Shown here piece after piece: positions 7,432-14,891 of a DNA stretch of 34,582 nt. The position numbers and the translations under genes are program-made. The stretch comes from Planctomycetota bacterium. Its GTDB lineage: Bacteria > Planctomycetota > Planctomycetia > Pirellulales > Pirellulaceae. The notes under the pieces are model-generated. The model made no database searches. It saw nothing but the letters and a program-made list of their open reading frames with translations, and had not been told where the DNA came from. Where the stretch lies: contig CAUJKE010000208.1 of NCBI GenBank assembly GCA_963205385.1, positions 1-34,582 on the forward strand, in the 5' to 3' direction. Every line of letters begins with the position of its first letter. Position 1 is the first letter of the stretch.

Positions 7432-9147
7432 ATGTTGGTTCCCAAACCGCTCGTCGCAGGCGCGATTGTCTTGTGGATCACGGCCAGCGCGCTGCCGCTG
7501 CCGGCGCAAGAGTCGGCGGTTGCTCCACGCGCTGGGCCAACGGCCATTTCGACGCGTGACATGGTTGTCAGCGTCTCGCGCCCGGCGAGCGAGATTGGCA
7601 GCCAAGTTCTGAACCAGGGGGGCAACGCCGTGGATGCGGCCGTCGCCACGGCGTTCGGCCTCGCGGTCGCCTGGCCGGAGGCTGGCAACATCGGCGGGGG
7701 CGGGTTCATGCTCATCGTCCGCGCCGGCGAAGAGCCGGTCTTTATCGACTATCGCGAAACCGCTCCCGCCGCCGCCACGCGCGAGATGTTCGCCGACGGC
7801 AAGCCCCCTTCCCAATACAAACTCGTTGGCGTGCCGGGAACCGTGCGGGGGCTCGCGCTGGCGCATGAAAAGTTCGGCCGTTTGCCGTGGGATAAACTCA
7901 TCGCCCCGGCGATCGCACTGGCCGAACACGGCGTCATCGTGAACGACGCCCTCGCCGGGTCGCTCAACGGCGCGCTCGCGAAATCGCCAGATTTTCCCGA
8001 ACTCCGCCGCGTCTACGCGCCGCCGGAGGGGCGCGACAAGTGGCAAGCCGGCGACAAGCTGGTGCAACCGCAACTCGCGGTCACCCTACGGCTCATCGCC
8101 ATCGAAGGTCCCGACGCCTTCTATCTGGGGCGAATCGCGGAGCAGATTGTTGTCGAGATGCAGCGCGGCGGTGGCTTGATTACCAAAGAAGATCTCGCTG
8201 GCTATCAGCCGCTTGAACGCCGGCCGATCCACGGCACATATCGAGGCTACGACATCTACGCGCCCTCGCCTCCCAGTTCCGGCGGCATTTGCCTCGTCGA
8301 AATGCTGAACATCGTCGAAGGCTTCGACCTGCGTAAACACCCGCGCTGGTCCAGCCGCACGGTGCATGTAATGACGGAAGCGATGAAACGCGCCTACGCC
8401 GATCGCGCGCGTTACCTCGGCGACTCCGACTTCGTTCGCATCCCGCCGCAGCTTACGACCAAAGAGTACGCTTCCGACCTGGCGAAGACCATTTCGCTAG
8501 CCAAGACAACGCCGAGCGAACAACTCGCGCCGGAAATCAAGCTCGCGAAAGAATCTGAGCAAACGACGCACTTCAGCGTCATCGACCGGGGCGGCATGGC
8601 CGTCTCGAACACCTACACGCTGGAACAATCCTTCGGCGCGAAGATCGTCGTGCGCGGCGCAGGCTTTCTGTTGAACAACGAGATGGGGGACTTCAACCCG
8701 CAGCCTGGGATTACCACGCGCGACGGGCAGATTGGCACCGCCGCTAATGAAGTCCGTCCTAAAAAGCGAATGCTGAGTTCCATGTGCCCCACGATCGTCT
8801 GCCGCGACGGCGAGCCGGTGCTCGTCACCGGCAGTCCCGGCGGGCGAACGATCATCAACACTGTCTTTAACGTGCTCGTCAATCGTTTGGAATACGAACA
8901 ACCACTGGAAGAAGCCGTCGATGGCCTGCGTCATCACCACCAGTGGTTTCCCGACCGGATCTCGCTCGAAGGCTCGCGCATCAAGCGGCATCCGAACTTA
9001 GTGCGGGAACTCGAAGCCCTCGGCCACACCGTAACCACCCGTTACGCGCGTCAAGGCGACGCTCACAGCATCGCCCGCGACCCGCGGACCAAACGACTCG
9101 AAGGGGTCGCCGATCCGCGGATTGATGGTTGGGCAGTGGGGAATTAA
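7432..9147 (+). CDS. ggt: Gamma-glutamyltransferase
   Basis: A 571-residue Ntn-hydrolase precursor of usual family length. A signal peptide (about residues 1-25, ending near LPAQ) indicates export. The autoprocessing site is intact: Thr378 in ESEQTTHFSVIDRGG would become the N-terminal nucleophile of the small subunit. Other signatures are GNAVDAAVATAFGLAV, NIGGGGFM, LNNEMGDF and GSPGGRTI. It hydrolyses glutathione and gamma-glutamyl conjugates or transfers the glutamyl group. It lies six bases after the dioxygenase gene. Together they suggest an exported pathway acting on aromatic or thiol-conjugated substrates, which is inference from proximity only. The stop is two bases from the HemP stop on the opposite strand. 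Confidence 0.95.
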   Translation: MLVPKPLVAGAIVLWITASALPLPAQESAVAPRAGPTAISTRDMVVSVSRPASEIGSQVLNQGGNAVDAAVATAFGLAVAWPEAGNIGGGGFMLIVRAGEEPVFIDYRETAPAAATREMFADGKPPSQYKLVGVPGTVRGLALAHEKFGRLPWDKLIAPAIALAEHGVIVNDALAGSLNGALAKSPDFPELRRVYAPPEGRDKWQAGDKLVQPQLAVTLRLIAIEGPDAFYLGRIAEQIVVEMQRGGGLITKEDLAGYQPLERRPIHGTYRGYDIYAPSPPSSGGICLVEMLNIVEGFDLRKHPRWSSRTVHVMTEAMKRAYADRARYLGDSDFVRIPPQLTTKEYASDLAKTISLAKTTPSEQLAPEIKLAKESEQTTHFSVIDRGGMAVSNTYTLEQSFGAKIVVRGAGFLLNNEMGDFNPQPGITTRDGQIGTAANEVRPKKRMLSSMCPTIVCRDGEPVLVTGSPGGRTIINTVFNVLVNRLEYEQPLEEAVDGLRHHHQWFPDRISLEGSRIKRHPNLVRELEALGHTVTTRYARQGDAHSIARDPRTKRLEGVADPRIDGWAVGN

Positions 9148-9150
9148 TCG

Positions 9151-9348
9151 CTACTTCGTGAGGTACAGCTTCCCCGACCGGGTCAGCCGGAGGCGATACA
9201 TCTCTTCGCCATGCTCGATCCACAACTCGCGGCGGCCTTGCAACAGTTCGTCGCTGCGCAGGATGCGGGGGCGGTCCGTGCTTTCAGGTCGCGACGATTC
9301 ATCTTCGCGCGTCTCGTCATTTTCGGTCATGGAGGCAAATTGGATCAT
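9151..9348 (-). CDS. hemP: HemP family small protein (hemin uptake protein HemP)
   Basis: A small protein of 59-65 residues. The C-terminal half SDELLQGRRELWIEHG...YRLRLTRSGKLYLTK is the HemP domain: an Gln-Gly-Arg turn followed by beta strands ending in Leu-Thr-Lys. The N-terminal third is acidic and probably disordered. Two starts are possible, 9348 or 9330; neither has a clear Shine-Dalgarno. In proteobacteria HemP is linked to haem uptake and acts as an activator of haem receptor genes. Here no TonB receptor, haem ABC transporter or haem-binding gene is adjacent, so that role is uncertain. It converges tail-to-tail on ggt with almost no gap. Confidence 0.85.
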   Translation of the reverse strand: MIQFASMTENDETREDESSRPESTDRPRILRSDELLQGRRELWIEHGEEMYRLRLTRSGKLYLTK

Positions 9349-9445
9349 GGCGTTCGCATTCTGGGGTAAGAGTTATGATGTGTAGGCAACCCGCTAAGTC
9401 GACCTCACGTTCCGCGCGCGGAAGCTACGTCGCGAAGCGAGATGC

Positions 9446-10555
9446 TTACGGCGCCTGGCAATGGCTCAGCGCCAGCAGCGCATACGCGGTGACGAGGTTC
9501 GCATCCCCTTCGAGGAAGCGGCCGTTTTTGTTGACCCAGGAACCGTCAGGCTGCTGCTGCGCGGCGAGCGCTTGGACGAGCTCCGCCCGCCAATTGTGCT
9601 CCTGGCCGTCGGCGTCGGCGATTTTGTCTTCGCCCAGCGTGTCGAGCGCTTTGGCGAACGTGTGATAGTAATAATAGAGGCCGGAGTCACCCATGCCGGG
9701 GTTCGACTTCAGATCGTAGTTCTTAGCGATCCAGCCGATGGCCGCCTTGACGCGCTTGTCGTTTTTATCCACCCCAGCGTAAATCATGCTCTTGAGTCCG
9801 GCGTACGTCATCGTGCCGTAACTCCGCAAGCCTTGGCCATCGGCGGACTCTGGCCCTTGTCCGCCTCCGGCCACGGTGTAGAAGAAGCCGCCATCGTTCA
9901 CCTTGGCGGCCAGCGGCGAAGTGTTGTGCTCGCTCTCTAAGTTCTGGCAACGCGAGACGAACAGCAAGGCGTTCTGAATCGCCTGATCATCCGCCCCCGC
10001 GCCGGCGGAGTTGAGCGCCTCGACCATGAACGCGGTGTTGGAGAGATCGGGCCGACGCTTGGCGTTATAACCGCCGCCACCGTAGCTGACGTCTTCCTTC
10101 CCCACACCGTGCCGCTCACCCACCTGCAAGCCGCGCAGGAATTTGTCCGCATTGGCGATGATCGTGTCGTAGCGGCCGTCCTTGTTGGCGGCGGTGAAGC
10201 ACATCAGGCCGACGCACGTTTCGTAGTTTTGAAAATCGCTCTTGGGAGCATAGATGCCGCCGTCCGGCTGCACGTTCTTTTCCAGGAACTTCAGGCTATC
10301 GGCCACGAGCGGATCATCCGGCGAGCGGCCGTGGCTGAGGATCGCCGTGGTCGCCAGCGCCGTCACGCCGATGCCCGTGCGACTGGAATAGGACCCGTCC
10401 GCGGCCTTGCCCTTGGTTTTGAGATAATCAATTCCCTTGGCGACCAGCGCGTCGTATTGTGCGTTTGTCGGTTCGGCTGCACGCGCAGGCAGCGACATCC
10501 AGCCAAGCAGGGCGAAAGCGAATAAAGCGATCATCTGAGAACGGCGTGCGTGCAT
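9446..10555 (-). CDS. Secreted prenyltransferase/squalene-cyclase-fold repeat protein
   Basis: A 369-residue protein with a signal peptide (LFAFALLGWMSLPARAAEP). The remainder is built of alpha-alpha hairpins of the squalene oxidase/prenyltransferase (alpha/alpha toroid) type: NAQYDALVAKGIDYLKTKG, DSLKFLEKNVQPDGGIY, NTAFMVEALNSAG and LVQALAAQQQPDGSWV. The recurring QPDG(G/S) turns are typical QW-like motifs. The catalytic DxDD of squalene-hopene cyclase is not evident, so enzymatic cyclisation is unlikely. Exported proteins of this fold are common and uncharacterised in planctomycetes. It is separated from hemP by about 100 bp and from the palindrome-repeat locus upstream by about 270 bp. Confidence 0.85.
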   Translation of the reverse strand: MHARRSQMIALFAFALLGWMSLPARAAEPTNAQYDALVAKGIDYLKTKGKAADGSYSSRTGIGVTALATTAILSHGRSPDDPLVADSLKFLEKNVQPDGGIYAPKSDFQNYETCVGLMCFTAANKDGRYDTIIANADKFLRGLQVGERHGVGKEDVSYGGGGYNAKRRPDLSNTAFMVEALNSAGAGADDQAIQNALLFVSRCQNLESEHNTSPLAAKVNDGGFFYTVAGGGQGPESADGQGLRSYGTMTYAGLKSMIYAGVDKNDKRVKAAIGWIAKNYDLKSNPGMGDSGLYYYYHTFAKALDTLGEDKIADADGQEHNWRAELVQALAAQQQPDGSWVNKNGRFLEGDANLVTAYALLALSHCQAP

Positions 10556-11222
10556 CGGTGGTCTTTCCTCGAAATATGGAATGGCGCGTCAGGTTAGTTC
10601 GCGTCGAGCTAGTAGCTGATTAGCACTTTGCGTGCCACTGTTGCGAGCCGCAGAGAACCCGCGGAATATGGCTACCGATAGCGACTTCGCCGGTTGTGAC
10701 TGTCGATCCTTGCGACACGCATGTCGAAATGCGCGACATCGCCAAGAACGCGGCAGGTCGCCAAGTGCGTCAGCGTGTAGGCGATTCAGCGTCGAAAGTC
10801 TCTGGGGACTTGGATGACAAGCAAGGGGCGATCGAGCAATGAGTTTCCGATTCTCACGCCGGCCAAGAGATCACGACCCCATCCGCCTCGTGCGGATGGT
10901 GAGCGAGTTGGTGAGCTAGTAGGAGGACGCACCAACATCACGACCCCATCGGGCTCGCTCGCCCCGATGGTGAAGAAGTCCTTTAATAGTATTCACAAGA
11001 CCAGAAAGTTAATTCCCGGACACACCCCAGCGGCGTTCGGCTCCCAGTCCGCCCCATTTCCGCAGTCCCTCAACCCCTCACATCAACAAAAAATGGCCTA
11101 CGGAGAAGCGCGCGTTTTAGGTACGATGGGCAAACATTAGTAAGGGTGCTATTCCGCCCCAGCGCCGACTGGAACTTCGCCTTTCCCATCTCGAAGGAAG
11201 AGGGAAGGCGCCATATTCGCTC
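10556..11222. other. Intergenic region containing palindrome-repeat locus 1
   Basis: About 670 bp between divergent genes. The middle (10825-11028) is the dispersed hairpin element described separately. The flanks contain no recognisable gene. A 108-codon plus-strand frame across the element (10814-11140) has no domain and is explained by the repeat. Confidence 0.6.
10825..11028 (+). repeat. Dispersed palindromic (REP/BIME-like) element, locus 1
   Basis: This segment is almost the same as 23228-23385 plus 23587-23626. It contains two hairpins, each introduced by ATCACGACCCCATC and closed by GATGGTGA. Hairpin 1 (10879-10899) has stem CCATCCGC/GCGGATGG and loop CTCGT. Hairpin 2 (10946-10970) has stem CCATCGGG/CCCGATGG with an enlarged loop containing CTCG twice. 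Between them lies the conserved GTGAGCGAGTTGGTGAGCTA. A distal module at 10989-11028 (CAAGACCAGAAAGTTAATTC and on) also recurs at locus 2. Non-coding; mobility or function unknown. Confidence 0.8.
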
Positions 11223-12170
11223 GTGCGGCAATCGTCGCCCAATGCCGGGGACCAAGGAGCCAAGTCCGACGACTCTCGCCAGGATGCGAACTTGAGTAAG
11301 AGCAAGAAGACCGCCGCTGCGCCGACGCCGATGCAGTGGAATTGGGGAATGTTACTGCACGCGCCCCCGACAAGGCGTTTGCTACTTGTGCTGGTTTCAC
11401 TCAGCATTTTGGGGATGCTCTTTTCCGCCGCGTGGCGACATTGGGGGCCGACGATCCTCCAGTCGCCGCAATATGTCCTTGCCGCCGACCAGATCGACGT
11501 CACGCCGCAACCCGCCTGGATTCACGCCAACGTCAAGGCGGACGCCGTGCGCGCCGGGCAACTCGCCGGACTTTCGATTCTCGATCCCAAGCTGACCGAA
11601 AAGGTGCAAAATGCGTTCGCGGTGCAAACCTGGGTGGCGCGCGTCAAACGGGTGATGAAGCAGCATCCGGCGCGGGTGATTGTCGAACTCGAATATCGCC
11701 GCCCCATCGCCATGGTGCAGGTGAGCGACGGCGACATGCGGGGCCTGCTCCCGATCGATGTCTACAGCGTGCTGCTCCCGCCGGAGGATTTTTCGCAGAG
11801 CCAGGTTCCCAAGTATTTGCGGATTGTGGTCGGTCCGACGCAACCGGAAGGGCCCGTTGGCACACCGTGGGGGAACGACCGCGTCGCCTCGGCCGCTGTG
11901 ATCGCCGCCGCGCTCGACGAACATTGGCAACGGCTGGAACTCTACAGCATCGTGCTGGCCCTGCCGCCTCAAGGCGAACTCCCCGGCACGCCCACCTTCG
12001 ACCTGCTCACGCGCGACGGCGCCCGCGTCATTTGGGGACACGCCCCCGGGCAAGAACAAAGTGGCGAAGCGACCACCAAAGAAAAGCTGGCCGCGCTCGA
12101 GAAATACTACACCGAGCATGGCCCGCTAACCGGCGAACAACGCGTACTTAACGTCCGCGATGGCAACTGA
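11223..12170 (+). CDS. Single-pass membrane protein with FtsQ/DivIB-like POTRA architecture
   Basis: A 315-residue bitopic protein. Residues 1-50 form a polar, basic cytoplasmic tail; RRLLLVLVSLSILGMLFSAA (about 51-70) is one membrane segment; the rest is extracytoplasmic. Residues about 85-165 read like an FtsQ-type POTRA domain: ..IDV.., a helix, LTEKVQNAFAVQTWVARVKR and VIVELEYRRPIAMV, matching the family pattern 'PWV..A.V.R..P..L.I.V.ER.PVA'. The C-terminus (LLTRDGARVIWG, then KEKLAALEKYYTEHG, then VLNVRDG) parallels the FtsQ beta domain. FtsQ scaffolds the FtsB-FtsL divisome subcomplex. The start is a GTG at 11223 preceded by a purine-rich tract; an ATG at 11331 is possible. Assignment rests on pattern only. 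Confidence 0.6.
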   Translation: MRQSSPNAGDQGAKSDDSRQDANLSKSKKTAAAPTPMQWNWGMLLHAPPTRRLLLVLVSLSILGMLFSAAWRHWGPTILQSPQYVLAADQIDVTPQPAWIHANVKADAVRAGQLAGLSILDPKLTEKVQNAFAVQTWVARVKRVMKQHPARVIVELEYRRPIAMVQVSDGDMRGLLPIDVYSVLLPPEDFSQSQVPKYLRIVVGPTQPEGPVGTPWGNDRVASAAVIAAALDEHWQRLELYSIVLALPPQGELPGTPTFDLLTRDGARVIWGHAPGQEQSGEATTKEKLAALEKYYTEHGPLTGEQRVLNVRDGN

Positions 12171-12264
12171 CGAACGGGAAGACGCCCGCGAGAGACACTG
12201 ACTTCGTGGCATGCGTCCACGCGGGAATGTCATGGGAACAATCCAGAAATTCGGCCTTCCCGCA

Positions 12265-13752
12265 CTACGCCTTCACCGCCCAGTCGCGTCGTTGACGTGA
12301 ACTGGGAATGTTCATCTTTTGGCGATACTTGGTGATCGTGCGGCGGGCGACGTTGAGGCCTTGCTTGTGCAACTCCGCCACAAGCTCGTCGTCGCTGAAT
12401 GGCTTCGATTTGTTTTCGTTGTCGATCAATTCTTGCAGCTTGATGCGGATGATGTCCCAGGCGACTTCTTCCCCTTCTTCGCTCTTGGTGCCGCCGACAA
12501 AGAACCGCCTGAGCGGATAGAGTCCGCGGGGCGTTTGAATCCACTTGTCGTCCACCGCGCGACTGACCGTCGTGACATGCACGCCGACTTTCTCGGCAAT
12601 TTGCTGCATTTTCAGCGGTTCGATGCACTCCGGGCCTTCCTCCAAAAACCGCTTCTGATAATCGACGATCGCTTGCGAGACGCGCGTGAGCGTGCTCCGC
12701 CGCTGTTCGATGGCTTCGATGAGCCACTGCGCGGCGTTGATCTTGCGCTTGATGAACTCTTTCTCAGCGGCGGTCGCGGTGCCACTGGAGAGCCGCCGGC
12801 GATAGTATTCGCTGATGTGCAGCGTGGGCAGCCGCGTCTCCGGCAACACCACTTTGTAATTGCCTTCGTCGTCGCGCTCCAGGAGCACGTCCGGCGTCAC
12901 CACGTGCACAATCGTTTCCGCGAAATCGGCGGCCGGTTTGGGGTTCAACCGCCGCAATTGCTCCCAGGCATCCTTGATGCGCTGGATGGAAAAGCCGGTC
13001 GCCTTTTCGATCTGCGGCAGGCGATTATCGCGCAAGTCCTCGAGGTGATCAGTGATGATCGTCTTGACTTCCTCGTAGTAGGGGAAGTCCGGCGTCAACT
13101 GCAGTAGCAAACATTCCTTCAAATCGCGCGCCGCGATGCCTGGCGGATCGAGGTTTTGCACCACCGCTAATGCCTGCCTGGCGAGTTCCAATTGATCGGG
13201 GCCGGCATCGGCGGGGAGCATATCTTCCAGCGAGATGCGCAAGTAGCCGCCATCTTTGGGATCGAGCGTCGAGACGATCCGCTCGCACATGGCTAAGAGG
13301 TCAGCGTCGAGTTCGAGTTCGCCGAGTTGGTGCAACAAGTGATCGTGCAGCGACTCCGGCCGATCCACGATGTTCGCCATCGCATCGTGCTTGCGATCCG
13401 ATTCGTCCTCCATCCGCGACGCGGACTTGCGGATGGACTCCTCGTACGGTTCAGGCATGTCGTCGCCCATCTTGTCCAACCGCTCGAAATCATCGGCGTT
13501 GTTGTGGGCTTCATCGACTACCAGTTCCCGCTCGTCAACATCGCGCGTCGGTTCATCCGCCTGCACGCCGTCGTCGGGCGCTTGCGGATCCCCATCGACC
13601 GCTTCGAGCGTGGGATTATCGACAAGCGCTTGCTCGATGCGTTCTTGCAACAGCATTTGCGGCAGCTGCAGAATCTCCATCGATTGGATCATCCGCGGCG
13701 CCAACTTCAGCGTCTGGACTTGCTTGGCTTCAAGGCCGAGGTGCAGTCTCAT
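12265..13752 (-). CDS. rpoN: RNA polymerase sigma-54 factor RpoN
   Basis: A 495-residue sigma-54 with all expected regions. The N-terminal activator-interacting region I is Gln/Leu-rich (LGLEAKQVQTLKLAPRM, MEILQLPQMLLQERI). An acidic region II covers about residues 48-115. The core-binding domain follows. The helix-turn-helix lies near MQQIAEKVGVHVTTVSRAVD. The RpoN box reads ARRTITKYRQKM near the C-terminus and recognises the -24 promoter element. RpoN needs AAA+ enhancer-binding activators for open-complex formation; none is encoded in this window. It is downstream of recR on the same strand with a 126-bp gap that contains a hairpin, so it probably has its own promoter. Confidence 0.97.
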   Translation of the reverse strand: MRLHLGLEAKQVQTLKLAPRMIQSMEILQLPQMLLQERIEQALVDNPTLEAVDGDPQAPDDGVQADEPTRDVDERELVVDEAHNNADDFERLDKMGDDMPEPYEESIRKSASRMEDESDRKHDAMANIVDRPESLHDHLLHQLGELELDADLLAMCERIVSTLDPKDGGYLRISLEDMLPADAGPDQLELARQALAVVQNLDPPGIAARDLKECLLLQLTPDFPYYEEVKTIITDHLEDLRDNRLPQIEKATGFSIQRIKDAWEQLRRLNPKPAADFAETIVHVVTPDVLLERDDEGNYKVVLPETRLPTLHISEYYRRRLSSGTATAAEKEFIKRKINAAQWLIEAIEQRRSTLTRVSQAIVDYQKRFLEEGPECIEPLKMQQIAEKVGVHVTTVSRAVDDKWIQTPRGLYPLRRFFVGGTKSEEGEEVAWDIIRIKLQELIDNENKSKPFSDDELVAELHKQGLNVARRTITKYRQKMNIPSSRQRRDWAVKA

Positions 13753-13809
13753 ACGTAAACGCGCGTCCCGGGAAGTGAGTTCGTCTGTTCGTAATCTACC
13801 TTGCGAATG

Positions 13810-13846
13810 CCGCTGCTAGCTTAACTGCTAGCTAGCTTGCCAGCGG
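13810..13846 (-). terminator. Bulged stem-loop between recR and rpoN
   Basis: CCGCT-GCTAGC ... GCTAGC-TTGCC-AGCGG forms an 11-bp stem interrupted by a five-base bulge, with a ten-base loop. It lies 33 bases after the recR stop and 58 bases before the rpoN start on the minus strand. No U-run follows. It may terminate the dnaX-ybaB-recR transcript or structure the rpoN leader. Confidence 0.4.
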
Positions 13847-13878
13847 GCTCGATCTGTCTTTATGCTTGTGGTTGAATT

Positions 13879-14478
13879 CTACAACTTCTGTCTGCCGGTG
13901 ATTGCATCCGCCAGAATCTCTTTGTTGGTGTATTCCAGCACGCTGCCGGTCGTGATGCCCCGCGCCAGCCGCGTAATCGTTACGGGCAGTTCTGCTAACT
14001 GGTTCGAGATAAACAACGACGTCCCATCGCCTTCAACGGTGGGGTTGGTCGCCATGATGAGCTCGCGAAAATTTCCGTTCCGCACCCGTTCGACTAAAGC
14101 TTCAATCGTGAGTTGGTCGGGGCCGATGCCATCCAGCGGCGCGATCCGCCCGAGCAACACGTGATACATCCCTGCATACATGCCAGACTGTTCAAGGGCC
14201 ATCAAGTCGCGCGGTTGCTCGACAACACACAATAGCGTGCGATCGCGCTTGGGATCGCGGCAGATGGCGCATTCTTCCCCTTCGGCCAGGTTGAAACAGG
14301 TCTTACAATAGTGCACATTCTCGCGCACGTCGCGAATGGCGTCTGCCAGCGCGAGGGCTTCCGACTTGTGCACGCGCAGAATGTGGTACGCGAGCCGCTC
14401 GGCGGACTTGCGCCCAATGCCGGGGAGCTTCGCGAACTCATCAACCATGCGCGTCACGGAGTCGGCGACTTGGGTCAT
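13879..14478 (-). CDS. recR: Recombination protein RecR
   Basis: A 199-residue RecR of standard length. Present in order: an N-terminal helix-hairpin-helix (FAKLPGIGRKSAERLAYHIL), the C4 zinc finger (CKTCFNLAEGEECAIC), the Toprim domain (LLCVVEQPRDLMALEQ, then IMATNPTVEGDGTSLFI) and the C-terminal ITRLARGITTGSVLEYTNKE. RecR works with RecO/RecF to load RecA at single-stranded gaps. The start codon overlaps the ybaB stop by four bases (14475-14478), indicating translational coupling. It is the last gene of the classic dnaX-ybaB-recR operon. Confidence 0.98.
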   Translation of the reverse strand: MTQVADSVTRMVDEFAKLPGIGRKSAERLAYHILRVHKSEALALADAIRDVRENVHYCKTCFNLAEGEECAICRDPKRDRTLLCVVEQPRDLMALEQSGMYAGMYHVLLGRIAPLDGIGPDQLTIEALVERVRNGNFRELIMATNPTVEGDGTSLFISNQLAELPVTITRLARGITTGSVLEYTNKEILADAITGRQKL

Positions 14479-14831
14479 GTCCCGTTCCCCGTGAATTGTG
14501 CAAGCGCATCTTGCAAGCCGGGAACATCCATCCCTTCGGTCAGCGACTGCATCGCCGCGACGTGCAACTCCTTGGCCTTCTGCAGCGCTTGATTGATCGC
14601 GGCGGCGGTCAAGTCCTCGATCATCTCGGTCTCGCCGCGCGCGACCAGCTCTGGATCGATCTTCACGCGGACCACTTCGCTGAGGCCGTTGATTTCCACT
14701 ACGACCATCTCGCCCCCGGCCGAGCCTGTCGCGCGCTCGTGCTTGAGGCGCTCGTTCACCGCTTGCATCTTCTCGCCCATCTGCTGGGCAGAACGCATGA
14801 GCGTTCCAATATTCGCTAACGCTTTGAACAC
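14475..14831 (-). CDS. ybaB: YbaB/EbfC family nucleoid-associated protein
   Basis: A 118-residue YbaB/EbfC protein. The N-terminus LANIGTLMRSAQQMGEKMQAV forms the first helix of the tweezer-like dimer, followed by the strand GEMVVVEINGLSEVVRVKIDPEL and a C-terminal helix with AAAINQALQKAKEL. Family members bind DNA as dimers and coat the nucleoid. Location between dnaX and recR, with a four-base overlap into recR, is the canonical order. The C-terminus is slightly extended (VPGLQDALAQFTGNGT). Its start lies about 60 bp after the dnaX stop. Confidence 0.95.
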   Translation of the reverse strand: MFKALANIGTLMRSAQQMGEKMQAVNERLKHERATGSAGGEMVVVEINGLSEVVRVKIDPELVARGETEMIEDLTAAAINQALQKAKELHVAAMQSLTEGMDVPGLQDALAQFTGNGT

Positions 14832-14891
14832 GGTTCCGGTTTCCTTTGCATAAGAGCCAAGAAAGTCTGGCGGAACCGGGACGCCCGAGGC

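Noticed and set aside
10814-11140. A 108-codon plus-strand frame over palindrome locus 1 as a gene
   Set aside because: It is composed of the repeat element, has no domain, and the matching frame at locus 2 is interrupted.
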